Shown: positions 35,054-44,406, numbered from the stretch's first letter. The stretch: 64,000 nucleotides of DNA from Citrobacter sp. FP75 (GCF_018342065.1 NZ_JAFDOE010000001.1:620001-684000); one strand, 5' to 3'. The notes: generated by a model not told the origin, from the sequence alone. Translations and numbers: made by a program.

Positions 35054-35320
35054 ATGGATAAAGCAAAGGGTATTATTCTGGCTATTGCCGGGAAAGATAT
35101 TGCCTTCAACCCAAATGAGGTTGCATATAACAAGTTCATCAATGAAATGCAGATGGACAATAAAGTTGCACCCGCGCACAGCTACTTAATGCGCATTGTC
35201 TGCAAAGAGGATAAAGAGGCACTGGGCGAAATTCTCCGCCATCCCGGTGCCGCGCTTCAGATTGTTGGCGAGGTCAACAAAGAGTACGCACCGCAGCTTG
35301 AAATTTTCGTAAAGAAATAA
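35054..35320 (+). CDS. Tail assembly chaperone (P2 gpE equivalent)
   Basis: The 88-residue protein sits between tube/holin and tape measure, where tailed phages encode assembly chaperones. It starts MDKAKGIILAIAGKDIAFNP and ends APQLEIFVKK. A second open frame, one base back, continues past its stop, suggesting a programmed -1 frameshift that makes a longer E' form, as in P2. Confidence 0.85.
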   Translation: MDKAKGIILAIAGKDIAFNPNEVAYNKFINEMQMDNKVAPAHSYLMRIVCKEDKEALGEILRHPGAALQIVGEVNKEYAPQLEIFVKK

Positions 35321-35508
35321 GCGCCCGCCTGGCATCCGTGGAGCGCAACGGCTTAGAGCAGTACATGCAGTTGCGCCGCCATTATCTGCCAGGCCAGCCA
35401 GACACAACGGAAAATCTGGCCGCAGCTATCTGGCTGGATAACCGCTACTGGCAGAACATGAAAACCACCATTGCAAACGGCATCGCCCTGGCATTCAACG
35501 GATCGTAA
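35302..35508 (+). CDS. E' extension read by probable -1 frameshift
   Basis: The -1 frame relative to E opens after a TGA at 35299-35301 and runs to TAA at 35506-35508, encoding ARLASVERNGLEQYMQLRRH, then PGQPDTTENLAAAIWLDNRY and ending ALAFNGS. It has no suitable start codon near its beginning, so it is probably expressed only as an E-E' fusion. Slippage must occur between 35302 and the E stop at 35318; A-AAG-AAA (35311-35317) and the TTTTC run at 35304-35308 are the candidates. The fusion would have about 150 residues, like P2 E+E'. Confidence 0.75.
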   Translation, partial: NFRKEISARLASVERNGLEQYMQLRRHYLPGQPDTTENLAAAIWLDNRYWQNMKTTIANGIALAFNGS

Positions 35509-35510
35509 GC

Positions 35511-37499
35511 GTGAAAGAACTCGACTTTACCATTGCACTGATCGACAAGGTGACGCGCCCGCTTAAGCAGATTGAAGGCTCAATGATGGGCTTTGGCAAA
35601 GTGGCCAAGCAGTCGTTTCTGGATATTGGCGCGGGGGCGATGGTGGCATGGGGCGCTATTCAGTCCGCTGAAGGTTTAATGTCTCCGGCGCTGGAAATGC
35701 AGCAGGAAATGAAGAAAGCCGCCGCTATGGGCGTGGATGACACCGCGCTGAAGCAGGCGCATGACGACGCGCTTAACTTCAGCATGGCCTACGGCAAGAG
35801 CGCAACGGAGTTTGTGCAGTCCACGGCGATGATTAATTCTTCCATCAACGGCCTGACCGATCAGGAGTTACCCAAAGTGACCTATGCGGCCAATCTGATG
35901 GCCGCAGCGGTGGGCGGCTCAACGGAAGAGGCTTCCGGCTTTTTCCGTCAGATGTTTGGCCAGTTCGCAACCTACGCGGACAGCATGGGCAAGTCTAAAT
36001 TTGCGGAAGAGCTGACCGGAAAAATGGCCTATATGAAACAGGCTTTCGGTACATCGATCGCGGATATGCAGGACATGTTGCAGGGGGCGCACGGTGCGGG
36101 AACGTCGCAGGGCGTTGGGCTTGATGAGCAGTTCGCCGTGCTGGGCCAGCTTCATAAGACAATGGGCAATGAAGCCAGCGGATCCTATGAGGCGTTCATG
36201 CAAAGTGCGACCAGCGGCATGCAAAAGCTCGGACTGGCAGCAACAGACAGTAGCGGCAAGCTGCTGCCTATGATGACCTTGCTTCAGGAGATTCAGGGCA
36301 AGTACGGCAAAAGCATTGAGGGCAACGCCAAAGCGCAAGCCGATCTGAATGCCGCCTTTGGTTCCGGTGCGCTGGTTGTCTCTCAGCTTTATGGCAATAC
36401 GCAACAGCTTGAAAATTCGATGCGTGAGCTGGGCGGCAGTGACAGTATGCGCCGCGCAATGGATATGGCCGCAGCACAAGCCAGCACCATGGACCGACTG
36501 AATAAAACCTATGACGCCATCAGGATCACCATTGGAGAAACGCTGCTACCGGAATTCAATAAGCTGGCCGGAGGCGCAGAAGATACTGCGAAAGAATTTG
36601 AGCGTTGGATGACGTTATTTCCCAATATCGCACATGTTATTGGTCTGGTCGCTACAGCGGCCATCGCATCAGCGGGCGCGTTTGCCGTCTGGAAGGTATC
36701 GGCGGGACTGCTCAAGGCAGCATTATGGCCGCTAAATCTGGTTATTAAGATGCTCACTTTCAGCATGACAGAGGCAACCATTGCCGAGCGTCTGATGGCA
36801 ATTGTCACTAATGTTTGCGGCTTCCTCATGAAGCTGTGGCGCGGAGAGGTCACACTTACAACTGCTGTTACGTGGCTTTTCAATACGGCATTGGACGCCT
36901 GTGCCGCAGCTATGACTGCAATTGACTGGCCAATACTTCTGGCCGTTGTTGCTATTGCTGCGCTCGCCTTTGGCGCATACGAACTCTATAAGCACTGGGA
37001 TGAACTGAACGCCGCGATAGCCAATACCGCAGTCTGGCAGGCACTGGTTGCTGCCGCTAACTGGGTCGGTGAGTCTTTCGCCGGTCTCTGGCAGTGGATC
37101 GTCCAGGGCTGGGACTGGCTGGTTGCCGCCTTTGGCAATTTCTCGCTAACGGGCGTATTCACCTCAATGATTGAGTCAATCAAAGGGTTGTTCTCAGGGC
37201 TTTGGGAGTGGATTAAATCCAGTTTTTCCGGCGCATGGAACTGGATAGCAGAAAAGCTAAATAACATTCCGGGCATCAATCTGGATGTGTCAGCGCCTGC
37301 GCCACCGTCGCCAGTGTCAAATACGCTGTCAACCGGAACAGATTTACAGGGCGTTGCACCAGGTGGGATTAACGGGCAAATAAATAACAATAAATCAGCC
37401 GTTGATAAAAGTAAGCACATTGGACAGGTAAATATTTACCCACAACAACCACTGACGCCAGCGCAATTAATGGAATGGCAGGAGGTACAACCGTTATGA
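35511..37499 (+). CDS. Tail tape measure protein
   Basis: The 662-residue protein, with a GTG start, has the tape measure pattern: a helical N-terminal region (PLKQIEGSMMGFGKVAKQSF), Gly/Ala-rich central part and hydrophobic segments (about 370-415 and 470-490). The family block AYGKSATEFVQSTAMINSS and QMFGQFATYADSMGKSKFAE match phage TP901/P2 T-type tape measures. It is shorter than P2 T (815 residues), predicting a somewhat shorter tail. It overlaps the next gene by 4 nt. Confidence 0.92.
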   Translation: MKELDFTIALIDKVTRPLKQIEGSMMGFGKVAKQSFLDIGAGAMVAWGAIQSAEGLMSPALEMQQEMKKAAAMGVDDTALKQAHDDALNFSMAYGKSATEFVQSTAMINSSINGLTDQELPKVTYAANLMAAAVGGSTEEASGFFRQMFGQFATYADSMGKSKFAEELTGKMAYMKQAFGTSIADMQDMLQGAHGAGTSQGVGLDEQFAVLGQLHKTMGNEASGSYEAFMQSATSGMQKLGLAATDSSGKLLPMMTLLQEIQGKYGKSIEGNAKAQADLNAAFGSGALVVSQLYGNTQQLENSMRELGGSDSMRRAMDMAAAQASTMDRLNKTYDAIRITIGETLLPEFNKLAGGAEDTAKEFERWMTLFPNIAHVIGLVATAAIASAGAFAVWKVSAGLLKAALWPLNLVIKMLTFSMTEATIAERLMAIVTNVCGFLMKLWRGEVTLTTAVTWLFNTALDACAAAMTAIDWPILLAVVAIAALAFGAYELYKHWDELNAAIANTAVWQALVAAANWVGESFAGLWQWIVQGWDWLVAAFGNFSLTGVFTSMIESIKGLFSGLWEWIKSSFSGAWNWIAEKLNNIPGINLDVSAPAPPSPVSNTLSTGTDLQGVAPGGINGQINNNKSAVDKSKHIGQVNIYPQQPLTPAQLMEWQEVQPL

Positions 37500-37822
37500 G
37501 TGAGATTCTCTATGTTGATTTATTAATTGAAAATGGCGACTTTGTTCTTAATTCAGGTAATGAGCCAATACTCTGCAATAACGACCAGAGTATTGCACAG
37601 GACATTGTGCACTCCATTATTGAGAGCGGCCTTGCTACCGCATTAGTTAAAGAGCGTAGCCCAACAATGCGTGGCGATATTTTTACGCAAATGGAATTGC
37701 TGGTTGAAAGTGATGAACGAATTATTCCCGGCTCAGTAGTCATCAATGAAGAGTCGGAAGGGCGGTTATGGGTGACGGCTTCGACTTATGATTTTGGCAA
37801 CGTATCGGTAACGGTGGATTAA
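37496..37822 (+). CDS. Baseplate protein, gp25/gpW-like (DUF2590)
   Basis: The 108-residue protein starts at the ATG overlapping the tape measure stop, with GGAGG at 37481-37485. The blocks CNNDQSIAQDIVHSIIESGL and VKERSPTMRGDIFTQMELLV resemble the lysozyme-like gp25 wedge proteins (P2 gpW), and it lies directly before J, as W does in P2. It would be a wedge component of the baseplate. Confidence 0.82.
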   Translation: MSEILYVDLLIENGDFVLNSGNEPILCNNDQSIAQDIVHSIIESGLATALVKERSPTMRGDIFTQMELLVESDERIIPGSVVINEESEGRLWVTASTYDFGNVSVTVD

Positions 37823-39012
37823 TGGCGACAAATGATATTCCACAGGTAGATTTCGAAGAGGTCTTAGAAGGCGCCGGAATGCCGGTCACACCTGATGAAG
37901 CGAACGCCGAGTTTGAAAAGGCCGTTGAAGCACAGGGGATGATCACTAACACCTCGTCAATGTCGCCTTTCTGGCGTCTGATTACCGTCATTGTCACAAC
38001 GCCGGTGATGTGGATTAAGGATGCACTGGTCAACGCCATCATGCCTGGCATGTTTGTGGCCACCGCGACTGGAAAATTGCTGGACCTGCTCGCCTGGGGT
38101 TTGCGCCTTAGTCGTAAGCAGGCCACCGCCGCAAAGGGTACGATTTATTTTACCAAGCAGGATGCCACAGCGGTGGTGACAGTACCTGCGGGAACTGTCA
38201 TCCAGACGGAGCGCATTAACGGCGTGATTTATTCCGTCACGGCAGATGCGGATTACACCATTGATGCCGGGTCAGACGGTGCAGAAATCCCGGTTACCGC
38301 CACCGGAACCGGGACAGCCTACGATTTAGCGCCGGGCTATTACCATATTCTGCCTACTGCGGTGGACGGTATCGCATCTGCGACCAATGACGATAACTGG
38401 CTGGTAACACCGGGGGCAGATCAGGAGAGTGACGACGAGCTGCGCGAGCGCTGCCGCAACCAGTACAACCTGTTGGGCAACTATCACACTGACGCCGTAT
38501 ACCGCAGCATGATAGCCAGCGTTGCCGGGCTGTCTATTGATCGCGTGTTCTTCGAGCATGACGCCCCGCGCGGCCCCGGAACGGCAAACGCCTACTTACT
38601 TCTGGACACCGGCGTTGCGTCCGATCCGTTTATCGCCGCCGTTAACACGTACATCAATGACGAGGGACACCACGGCCATGGGGATGACATGCAGTGCTTT
38701 GCACTGCCGGATACGCAGCAGGATTTGACCGTAACGCTGTATGTGGCAAGCCCCGACAACATGACCGATGGACAGCAGTCCGAGCTGAAAACCAATGCAG
38801 AAAACCTTGTTCGCTGCGCATTCCGTGAGAACGCCGATTACGACGTTGAAAAGACGTGGCCATATTCACGATTTTCATTTTCAAAACTCGGCCAGGCGCT
38901 GCACCGCAATTTTGCCGTACTGGATTCAGTCGAATTTTCGCTAACGGATATTGTCAGCGATCTGAACGTCCCGCGCCTGAATTCGCTGTCGCTGGTACTG
39001 GCCCATGACTGA
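37822..39012 (+). CDS. J: Baseplate J protein
   Basis: The 396-residue protein belongs to the baseplate J/gp47 family, with LLDLLAWGLRLSRKQATAAK, VVTVPAGTVIQTERINGVIY, ESDDELRERCRNQYNLLGNY and VFFEHDAPRGPGTANAYLLL. It connects the hub to the tail fibres through the wedge. It is longer than P2 J (302 residues) and begins in a one-base overlap with the previous gene. It overlaps I by 8 nt. Confidence 0.93.
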   Translation: MATNDIPQVDFEEVLEGAGMPVTPDEANAEFEKAVEAQGMITNTSSMSPFWRLITVIVTTPVMWIKDALVNAIMPGMFVATATGKLLDLLAWGLRLSRKQATAAKGTIYFTKQDATAVVTVPAGTVIQTERINGVIYSVTADADYTIDAGSDGAEIPVTATGTGTAYDLAPGYYHILPTAVDGIASATNDDNWLVTPGADQESDDELRERCRNQYNLLGNYHTDAVYRSMIASVAGLSIDRVFFEHDAPRGPGTANAYLLLDTGVASDPFIAAVNTYINDEGHHGHGDDMQCFALPDTQQDLTVTLYVASPDNMTDGQQSELKTNAENLVRCAFRENADYDVEKTWPYSRFSFSKLGQALHRNFAVLDSVEFSLTDIVSDLNVPRLNSLSLVLAHD

Positions 39013-39625
39013 TTACCTGACCACGCTGGCGCAACAGCTTAAAAGCCTTAGCCTGCCGTCATGGATGAGCAAAGGCGAACCGGTAAAGCTGCTTAACGCC
39101 TGCCGCCTGTACTGGGAACGTATGGCCTTCTGGGTGCAGTACCCGCTGCGTCAGTTCAATGCACTGACCTGCGACGAGCGGATCCTTGACCTGCTGGCCT
39201 ACGAGCGTGACATATCGCGAATGGACGGTGAGCCGCTTAGTCTTTATCGCAAGCGCGTGTTTTATGCGATGGATAACGCGAGGGATGCGGGAGAAATAGC
39301 GGGCTTTATCAGCATCTTTAAGCGTCTGGGGATTGGGTATGTTGAGCTTGATGAGCGCCAGCCCGATCTGGACTGGGACATTATCACTGTCAACGTCAGT
39401 GACAGCCAGCTTGCTGACAATAGCGATCTGATGATGAACATCATCCAGATGTACGGGCGAACCTGCCGCCGCTATCGCTTCCAGGTGATCACCGTTCTGC
39501 CGCTGGCAATGCGCTGCGGCGTCATCAGTGGCGAGTATCAGTATTTTCCGGCATCACTGCCGGTCGCAGCTTCCACCGCCAGGAGTCTGCAGAGTTCAAC
39601 AGTTTTTAGTGCGAGAATTCAATAA
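39005..39625 (+). CDS. I: Tail protein I (baseplate)
   Basis: The 206-residue protein fits phage tail protein I: ACRLYWERMAFWVQYPLRQF, CDERILDLLAYERDISRMDG and LSLYRKRVFYAMDNARDAGE are typical blocks. It links the J ring to the tail fibres. Its stop shares bases with the fibre gene start (TAATG). Confidence 0.9.
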   Translation: MTDYLTTLAQQLKSLSLPSWMSKGEPVKLLNACRLYWERMAFWVQYPLRQFNALTCDERILDLLAYERDISRMDGEPLSLYRKRVFYAMDNARDAGEIAGFISIFKRLGIGYVELDERQPDLDWDIITVNVSDSQLADNSDLMMNIIQMYGRTCRRYRFQVITVLPLAMRCGVISGEYQYFPASLPVAASTARSLQSSTVFSARIQ

Positions 39626-41727
39626 TGTCACAGTCAGCTATTACCACTGCCTTTGAGGGCTACCTGACGCAACAGGTTGCCAGCGGTGGTGCAGTTACGC
39701 TTGATCAGTTCATCTTTGCCAATGTTCCCGACCTCGATCCAGACGTCCCAATTGACCGCAGCGAGCAAATACCGGTTGATTACATTGTTTATCAGCAGGC
39801 CGTAACCCTGCCGGGTGTTATCAACAATAACGAAGTGGTCTACTCCGTGACCATGGGCGCTGAAGTGGGCGACTTTGATTTCAACTGGATCGGTCTGGTT
39901 AACAGCGCAACCAGCCTGCTGGGTATGGTGACGCATGCGCCGGTACAGCAGAAGTTTAAAAACGCTGATGGCCAGCAGGGTAACACGCTGACGCGCTCCT
40001 TTTTGATGGAGTATGACGGCGCAGCAACGGCGACCTCTATCACCACCCCGGCAGAGACATGGCAGATTGATTTTACCGCCCGACTGGCTGGAATGGACGA
40101 TCGCCAGCGTCTGGAGAATATGGACATTTACGGCTACGGTGCGTTTTTCGGTGACGGGTATCTGGTATGGGGCAACCCAACGGATGGTTATACGATTGAT
40201 GCGGGCGTTGGTTATGTTGATGGGCTGCGCGTCCAACTGAATGCCGATCAGTCCCTGAATGTGACCGCGAAGCCCATCAGTGTATATGTTGACGCTTGCT
40301 GGAAAGGCACACTAACCAGCGTCTGGAATGTGCAGCAACAAATCACACTGGCCAGCGATTTGAGCAATTACACCGATGCAGACGGAACGGCGCACTATGT
40401 CTTTGCGGTTGCCAGCATTGATGCAAATGGAGCGGTAACAGATCTGCGCCCGTCCGGCTCAAAGGATAACCAGGCACTGTCCGGCTATTTGCAGACCAAA
40501 AATAATTTAGCGGAAATAGCTGACGCTGGCGCAGAGGCGCAGGCCGAAGCCAGGGCAAACACCGGCTGCGGCACAGCAGCAACGGGAACACTTACAACGT
40601 CAACAACTGATTCCACCCTGTGGCGTGTTTTGACGGTTGGTGACCACGGGGTTGGTAATGCCGCTATCTTGGCGGTAGATACGGCTCTTTCGTCTCCTGC
40701 TGGCTATCCCTCCGGATTTTTTTTGCAGAATGGCAGTCCTGACAATAATCGCTACGGTAGCTACGGAGCAGGGGTGCATTTACTGTACACAACCAATCCT
40801 GAAGCCGGGGCATACTCGGGTAATCTATTTGTGCGTGCTGACGGCCACGTTATTGGAGAATGGTTGCAGATTAACGCTGACGGCACTATTTCGGCACAGC
40901 GTGTAAATGAGCTTTACGGAACGCTGAATAAACCAACTGCCGAAGATGTATCCGCACTGGCTTTGTCAACAGCAACATTTTCTATAGGGACTGATTTTAA
41001 CGACGCGCCATCAGGTTCGACATCGTTTGTATATAACGAGGCGTTAAATGCTCCGCCAGCTAACTGTGCTGTAATCGACTGGTGGGGGCTTAGCCCTAAA
41101 TCTGCTGAATACACCGGATACAGGGGGCAAATAGCTGCGGATTACGCTAACGGGCGTTTGTATTTCAGGACGTTCAACGGTGACAACAATACATCCACTC
41201 CGTGGGATCTGTTGTATTCAGGCAGGAATCCACCTGGACCGTTGGATACCGGCGCAATGCCGCTTTATCCGTCCCCCCTGACCGTTGACCTGAACACGCT
41301 GGGCGCAAGTTCGTCTGTGGGCGTCTATAGCCAACAGATGGATGTTTACGCCACGCCGGAATTGCACTATCCAACGCAGCAATCCGGTACGCTGTTAGTT
41401 ACTCCCTCTGCTTATGGTTGCCAGCAGGAATATACGACTTTTAATTCGGGACAAAAATTCACGCGAGGTCTTTCAGGTAATTTTGATGGAAGCGGCCCAT
41501 GGCTTCCATGGGTTCCTCAATATTCACCCGGTAATCCACCACCATCTGTAAGCAGTATTCGTATGGCTAACTACGGCATAAATGGTAGTGAGGGCGTATA
41601 TGATTCGTCCCAGCGAATATTAACAGGCATATATGCAACAAATGGTTGGGACAACCCATCAACACAGGAATCCAGACAGATGCAGTACGAAATTAACGGA
41701 TCTTTTTATAACGTAGCCTGGGTATAA
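39625..41727 (+). CDS. H: Tail fibre protein (gpH type)
   Basis: The 700-residue protein has a conserved N-terminal baseplate-attachment domain (FEGYLTQQVASGGAVTLDQF, VNSATSLLGMVTHAPVQQKF, RQRLENMDIYGYGAFFGDGY; DUF3751-like) and a variable Ser/Gly/Asn-rich C-terminal part that should hold the receptor-binding region (from about residue 310). The final third looks more AT-rich than the N-terminal part, consistent with mosaic exchange. It has no frameshift. It is followed after 3 nt by the assembly chaperone gene. Confidence 0.92.
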   Translation: MSQSAITTAFEGYLTQQVASGGAVTLDQFIFANVPDLDPDVPIDRSEQIPVDYIVYQQAVTLPGVINNNEVVYSVTMGAEVGDFDFNWIGLVNSATSLLGMVTHAPVQQKFKNADGQQGNTLTRSFLMEYDGAATATSITTPAETWQIDFTARLAGMDDRQRLENMDIYGYGAFFGDGYLVWGNPTDGYTIDAGVGYVDGLRVQLNADQSLNVTAKPISVYVDACWKGTLTSVWNVQQQITLASDLSNYTDADGTAHYVFAVASIDANGAVTDLRPSGSKDNQALSGYLQTKNNLAEIADAGAEAQAEARANTGCGTAATGTLTTSTTDSTLWRVLTVGDHGVGNAAILAVDTALSSPAGYPSGFFLQNGSPDNNRYGSYGAGVHLLYTTNPEAGAYSGNLFVRADGHVIGEWLQINADGTISAQRVNELYGTLNKPTAEDVSALALSTATFSIGTDFNDAPSGSTSFVYNEALNAPPANCAVIDWWGLSPKSAEYTGYRGQIAADYANGRLYFRTFNGDNNTSTPWDLLYSGRNPPGPLDTGAMPLYPSPLTVDLNTLGASSSVGVYSQQMDVYATPELHYPTQQSGTLLVTPSAYGCQQEYTTFNSGQKFTRGLSGNFDGSGPWLPWVPQYSPGNPPPSVSSIRMANYGINGSEGVYDSSQRILTGIYATNGWDNPSTQESRQMQYEINGSFYNVAWV

Positions 41728-41730
41728 ATT

Positions 41731-42285
41731 ATGAACCATTTTAATTGTACAAAAAGAGAAAATATCTATGTGCAACCAATTGAAAACGCCCCACCGTTAT
41801 TGGTGAGTGGTTCTCTAAATGCGGACGGAGAAAATTACTACGATTTTCAAAAGACAATTACGCAGCCTTATACCTGCGTTGTAAGTACCTCAACGGGAAT
41901 AGTTCGTTATATAGATGCCGACCCGTCCACTATTGCTCCGCATGTTGGGGAAAGTGTTTTCGGTATTGATGAATACCCGGAAGGCGTCACATTTGATGGT
42001 GTATGGCGATATGACGAAGGCACAGGGGAGTTTTATCAGGATGGGGAACTCGTTACTGCAAAGGTGCTGGCAGAGAATGCCGGGTTGCGAGCTAAATGCG
42101 CCGTCATTGCCACTTCAGCTATCGCAACTTTACAGGCTGGCATTGATGGAGGCCGCTCTCTGGATGGTGATACTGACCTGATGGCGTTGTGGCAGGATTA
42201 TCTTTGCGACCTTCGCACAATGACGCCAGAAGATTTGCAGCAATTACCAGCCGCTTTTCCGGCGCAACCGAATTCTGTTATTTGA
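41731..42285 (+). CDS. Tail fibre assembly chaperone (Tfa/gpG type)
   Basis: The 184-residue protein directly follows the fibre gene. The C-terminal Caudo_TAP-like part has AENAGLRAKCAVIATSAIAT, followed by LMALWQDYLCDLRTMTPEDL and a final PAAFPAQPNSVI, which are usual in Tfa proteins. The N-terminal part is unlike P2 G and is probably specific to this fibre. It would help trimerise the fibre. Confidence 0.88.
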   Translation: MNHFNCTKRENIYVQPIENAPPLLVSGSLNADGENYYDFQKTITQPYTCVVSTSTGIVRYIDADPSTIAPHVGESVFGIDEYPEGVTFDGVWRYDEGTGEFYQDGELVTAKVLAENAGLRAKCAVIATSAIATLQAGIDGGRSLDGDTDLMALWQDYLCDLRTMTPEDLQQLPAAFPAQPNSVI

Positions 42286-42360
42286 TTTATTTACGCTACG
42301 GACAGCGTGAATTAATAAACGCAATGATGCGGAAGATATTAACTTTGTAAGGCCATTAAT

Positions 42361-42630
42361 ATGAAACCGTTATTTATTCCCGTAATTATGGGTGCTTTGC
42401 TTATGTCTGCCTGCGCCCCGCATGATTTATTACAACAGCAGGCTAACGAAAATAAAGCGCTGGCAACGCTTCATCAGGCCGAGCGTGAAGACGCAAGGGC
42501 TAATCAGACAGGTGTTGCGGCGAAAGCGGCGGCGGTTGCTGCGAGCCAGCACGCCACCGCTACGCAGCAGCAGGCCGAGGCCGCGCAGGCCAACTTTGAA
42601 CAGGTAATGAACCAGAGCGGGAAAGAGTAA
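42361..42630 (+). CDS. Small outer-membrane-type lipoprotein
   Basis: The 89-residue protein has a lipoprotein signal (MKPLFIPVIMGALLMSACAP, lipobox LMSA-C) followed by an Ala/Gln-rich coiled coil (ANENKALATLHQAEREDARA and onwards). It has no C-terminal membrane segment, so it is not a classical one-gene spanin; it might be an Rz1-like outer-membrane spanin partner or a virion-associated or lysogenic lipoprotein. The lysozyme gene lies one gene downstream. Confidence 0.75.
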   Translation: MKPLFIPVIMGALLMSACAPHDLLQQQANENKALATLHQAEREDARANQTGVAAKAAAVAASQHATATQQQAEAAQANFEQVMNQSGKE

Positions 42631-42632
42631 TC

Positions 42633-43349
42633 ATGAGCTGGCGCGATGCTGATCTTATCTTTTCTGATGCACTGCCTGCGTTAAGTTGCTCAATGGTTCC
42701 GGCACATCCCTATATTTACGGGTTGGGGCAGGAGACGGGTAACGGCAATTATCTGAGTCCGGCAAATGCCTGTCAGTATCTGGCGGGCAAGCTGGCCAGC
42801 ACAGGCGGAACGTTTGACACCATCGTTATGATGGTGGCCAGCTCATCGCACAGCGAATTTATGGCAGCACTCAACGCGCTGGCTGATGTATTCCCCACAC
42901 CATCATTTACCCAGACTGCGAGACTGGCGCAATCAATGGCCACACTCGCAACAGACAAGATGCAATTACCGGATAAACCGCGCAACGCACTGCCTGAAGC
43001 GCAACTGCTGTCTGTTACAACAGCCCGTACCATGTCGGCATCATCAGCCATTACAGCGGCACAAGAGGCGGCAGCAGCGCCCGCCAGTGTGGCGGATATT
43101 GAGGCGGCGATAGCCAGCTTTGCCACCACATGCCAGCAGATAGCAGAGGACGCGGCGACAGCGGCGGGGGATCTGATCGCCAAAAGCGCCAGAATTCACG
43201 CCTTCTCAATGTCGGGCGATCTGGTAACAACCGCATCAGAACTGGTTAAGGGTGTACCTGATAGCGCGGCGGGCTATACCGCCGCAATGATGTTTGTTGC
43301 GCCGGATTTATCGGCCATCAACGCAATGATTCACGATATTGGCAATTAA
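42633..43349 (+). CDS. Phage tail-region protein, unknown function
   Basis: The 238-residue protein starts 3 nt after the lipoprotein gene. The N-terminal region (MSWRDADLIFSDALPALSCS, then VMMVASSSHSEFMAALNALA) precedes a very Ala-rich helical region (about residues 125-185). It is encoded between two lysis or envelope-related genes and the lysozyme. I do not recognise a family; it may be a structural or assembly protein of this phage group. Confidence 0.68.
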   Translation: MSWRDADLIFSDALPALSCSMVPAHPYIYGLGQETGNGNYLSPANACQYLAGKLASTGGTFDTIVMMVASSSHSEFMAALNALADVFPTPSFTQTARLAQSMATLATDKMQLPDKPRNALPEAQLLSVTTARTMSASSAITAAQEAAAAPASVADIEAAIASFATTCQQIAEDAATAAGDLIAKSARIHAFSMSGDLVTTASELVKGVPDSAAGYTAAMMFVAPDLSAINAMIHDIGN

Positions 43350-43361
43350 TTGAGTACCGCT

Positions 43362-43841
43362 ATGAAACAGCGTAACGAATCGCAAATCATCCCCTTGTTA
43401 AGACAGGAAGAAGGGATCCGCTATAACCCATATATTGACAGCCTGGGATATCCGACAACAGGCGTTGGCTTCAAACTGGGGCCATCAGGCGCGCCGTTGA
43501 GCCATTACACTTTTTCGCTGAGCGATAACACCATCAACGCCTGGTTGCAGGATAACGTAAACGGAACGCTGGCGAGCATGCAGAGCAACAGTGAAATCGC
43601 CACTGCTCTGGCACATTGTAACCAGGAGCGAAAAGACATCCTCACCAGCATGGCCTATCAAATGGGTGTTTCAGGTCTGGCGGGCTTCCACTGTGCGCTT
43701 TCTGCTATGGCGGCAGAGGACTGGGCGGAAGTTGCAACCCAAATGCTGGATAGCTCCTGGGCGCGCCAGACGCCGGAACGCGCGCAGCGTCATGCAGACG
43801 TTATGCGCTCAGGGCAGTGGCAACCGACATATGATTTTTAA
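43362..43841 (+). CDS. T4-type lysozyme (GH24 endolysin)
   Basis: The 159-residue protein aligns with T4 lysozyme: the catalytic triad E17-D26-T32 (QEEGIRYNPYIDSLGYPTTG) has the spacing of T4 E11-D20-T26. The C-terminal block AYQMGVSGLAGFHCALSAMA and TPERAQRHADVMRSGQW also matches. It cuts the glycan strands of peptidoglycan. It has no signal or SAR sequence, so it needs a holin. The ATG at 43362 is chosen over a TTG at 43350, which lacks a ribosome site. Confidence 0.92.
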   Translation: MKQRNESQIIPLLRQEEGIRYNPYIDSLGYPTTGVGFKLGPSGAPLSHYTFSLSDNTINAWLQDNVNGTLASMQSNSEIATALAHCNQERKDILTSMAYQMGVSGLAGFHCALSAMAAEDWAEVATQMLDSSWARQTPERAQRHADVMRSGQWQPTYDF

Positions 43842-43851
43842 GGGGTGAATT

Positions 43852-44406
43852 ATGTCCGCAGCAAACATTAACTTAGCCCTTAACGGCGAGCCGGTCCCGC
43901 TGAAAAACCTGAAGGTGACAATATCAATGAAGTTGCCGGATAAGGATCAGTCCGGTCAGTCGTCCAGTACTACCGCATCAGAGCAGGGGACAAAGGCGAA
44001 GGAAATGCGGGTTGCGGGCATAGTGCCTTTTACCGATCCGGACAGTTTGCGCCGTATCTTCCAGATGGCTGGGGCAACAGGCAGCAATGGCGCAAAGCAG
44101 GTTTACCGCGTGGCCCATTCCACAGCCCGCGCTGTGAACTTTCGTGAGGCAGTATTTACCGGAAGTGTTGACGCGCCGGAAGATGACGGCACACAGGCCT
44201 GGGCGGTGACGTTCACATTGCGTGAGCAGGTGAGTGTTGCTGAGAAAAAAGAACAGCGCGCAGACGGCAAGGTTAACAGCAAAAAACAAACACCGGGCGG
44301 CAATGGCGGGACAGGTTCGGCTGATGCGCAGGAAAGTGAAGAGCAAATGTCATGGTTTGAGAGCAAGGTGCTCAAGCCGATAAATGACATGATAGGTGGC
44401 AAATGA
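43852..44406 (+). CDS. Baseplate complex protein (gpU-like position)
   Basis: The 184-residue protein has a conserved core (LKNLKVTISMKLPDKDQSGQ, VAGIVPFTDPDSLRRIFQMA, AWAVTFTLREQVSVAEKKEQ), a low-complexity linker of Gly/Lys/Ser, and a C-terminal WFESKVLKPINDMIGGK helix. It resembles proteins labelled baseplate complex protein in HP1-type phages, which may correspond to gpU. It overlaps the spike gene by 4 nt. Confidence 0.75.
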   Translation: MSAANINLALNGEPVPLKNLKVTISMKLPDKDQSGQSSSTTASEQGTKAKEMRVAGIVPFTDPDSLRRIFQMAGATGSNGAKQVYRVAHSTARAVNFREAVFTGSVDAPEDDGTQAWAVTFTLREQVSVAEKKEQRADGKVNSKKQTPGGNGGTGSADAQESEEQMSWFESKVLKPINDMIGGK

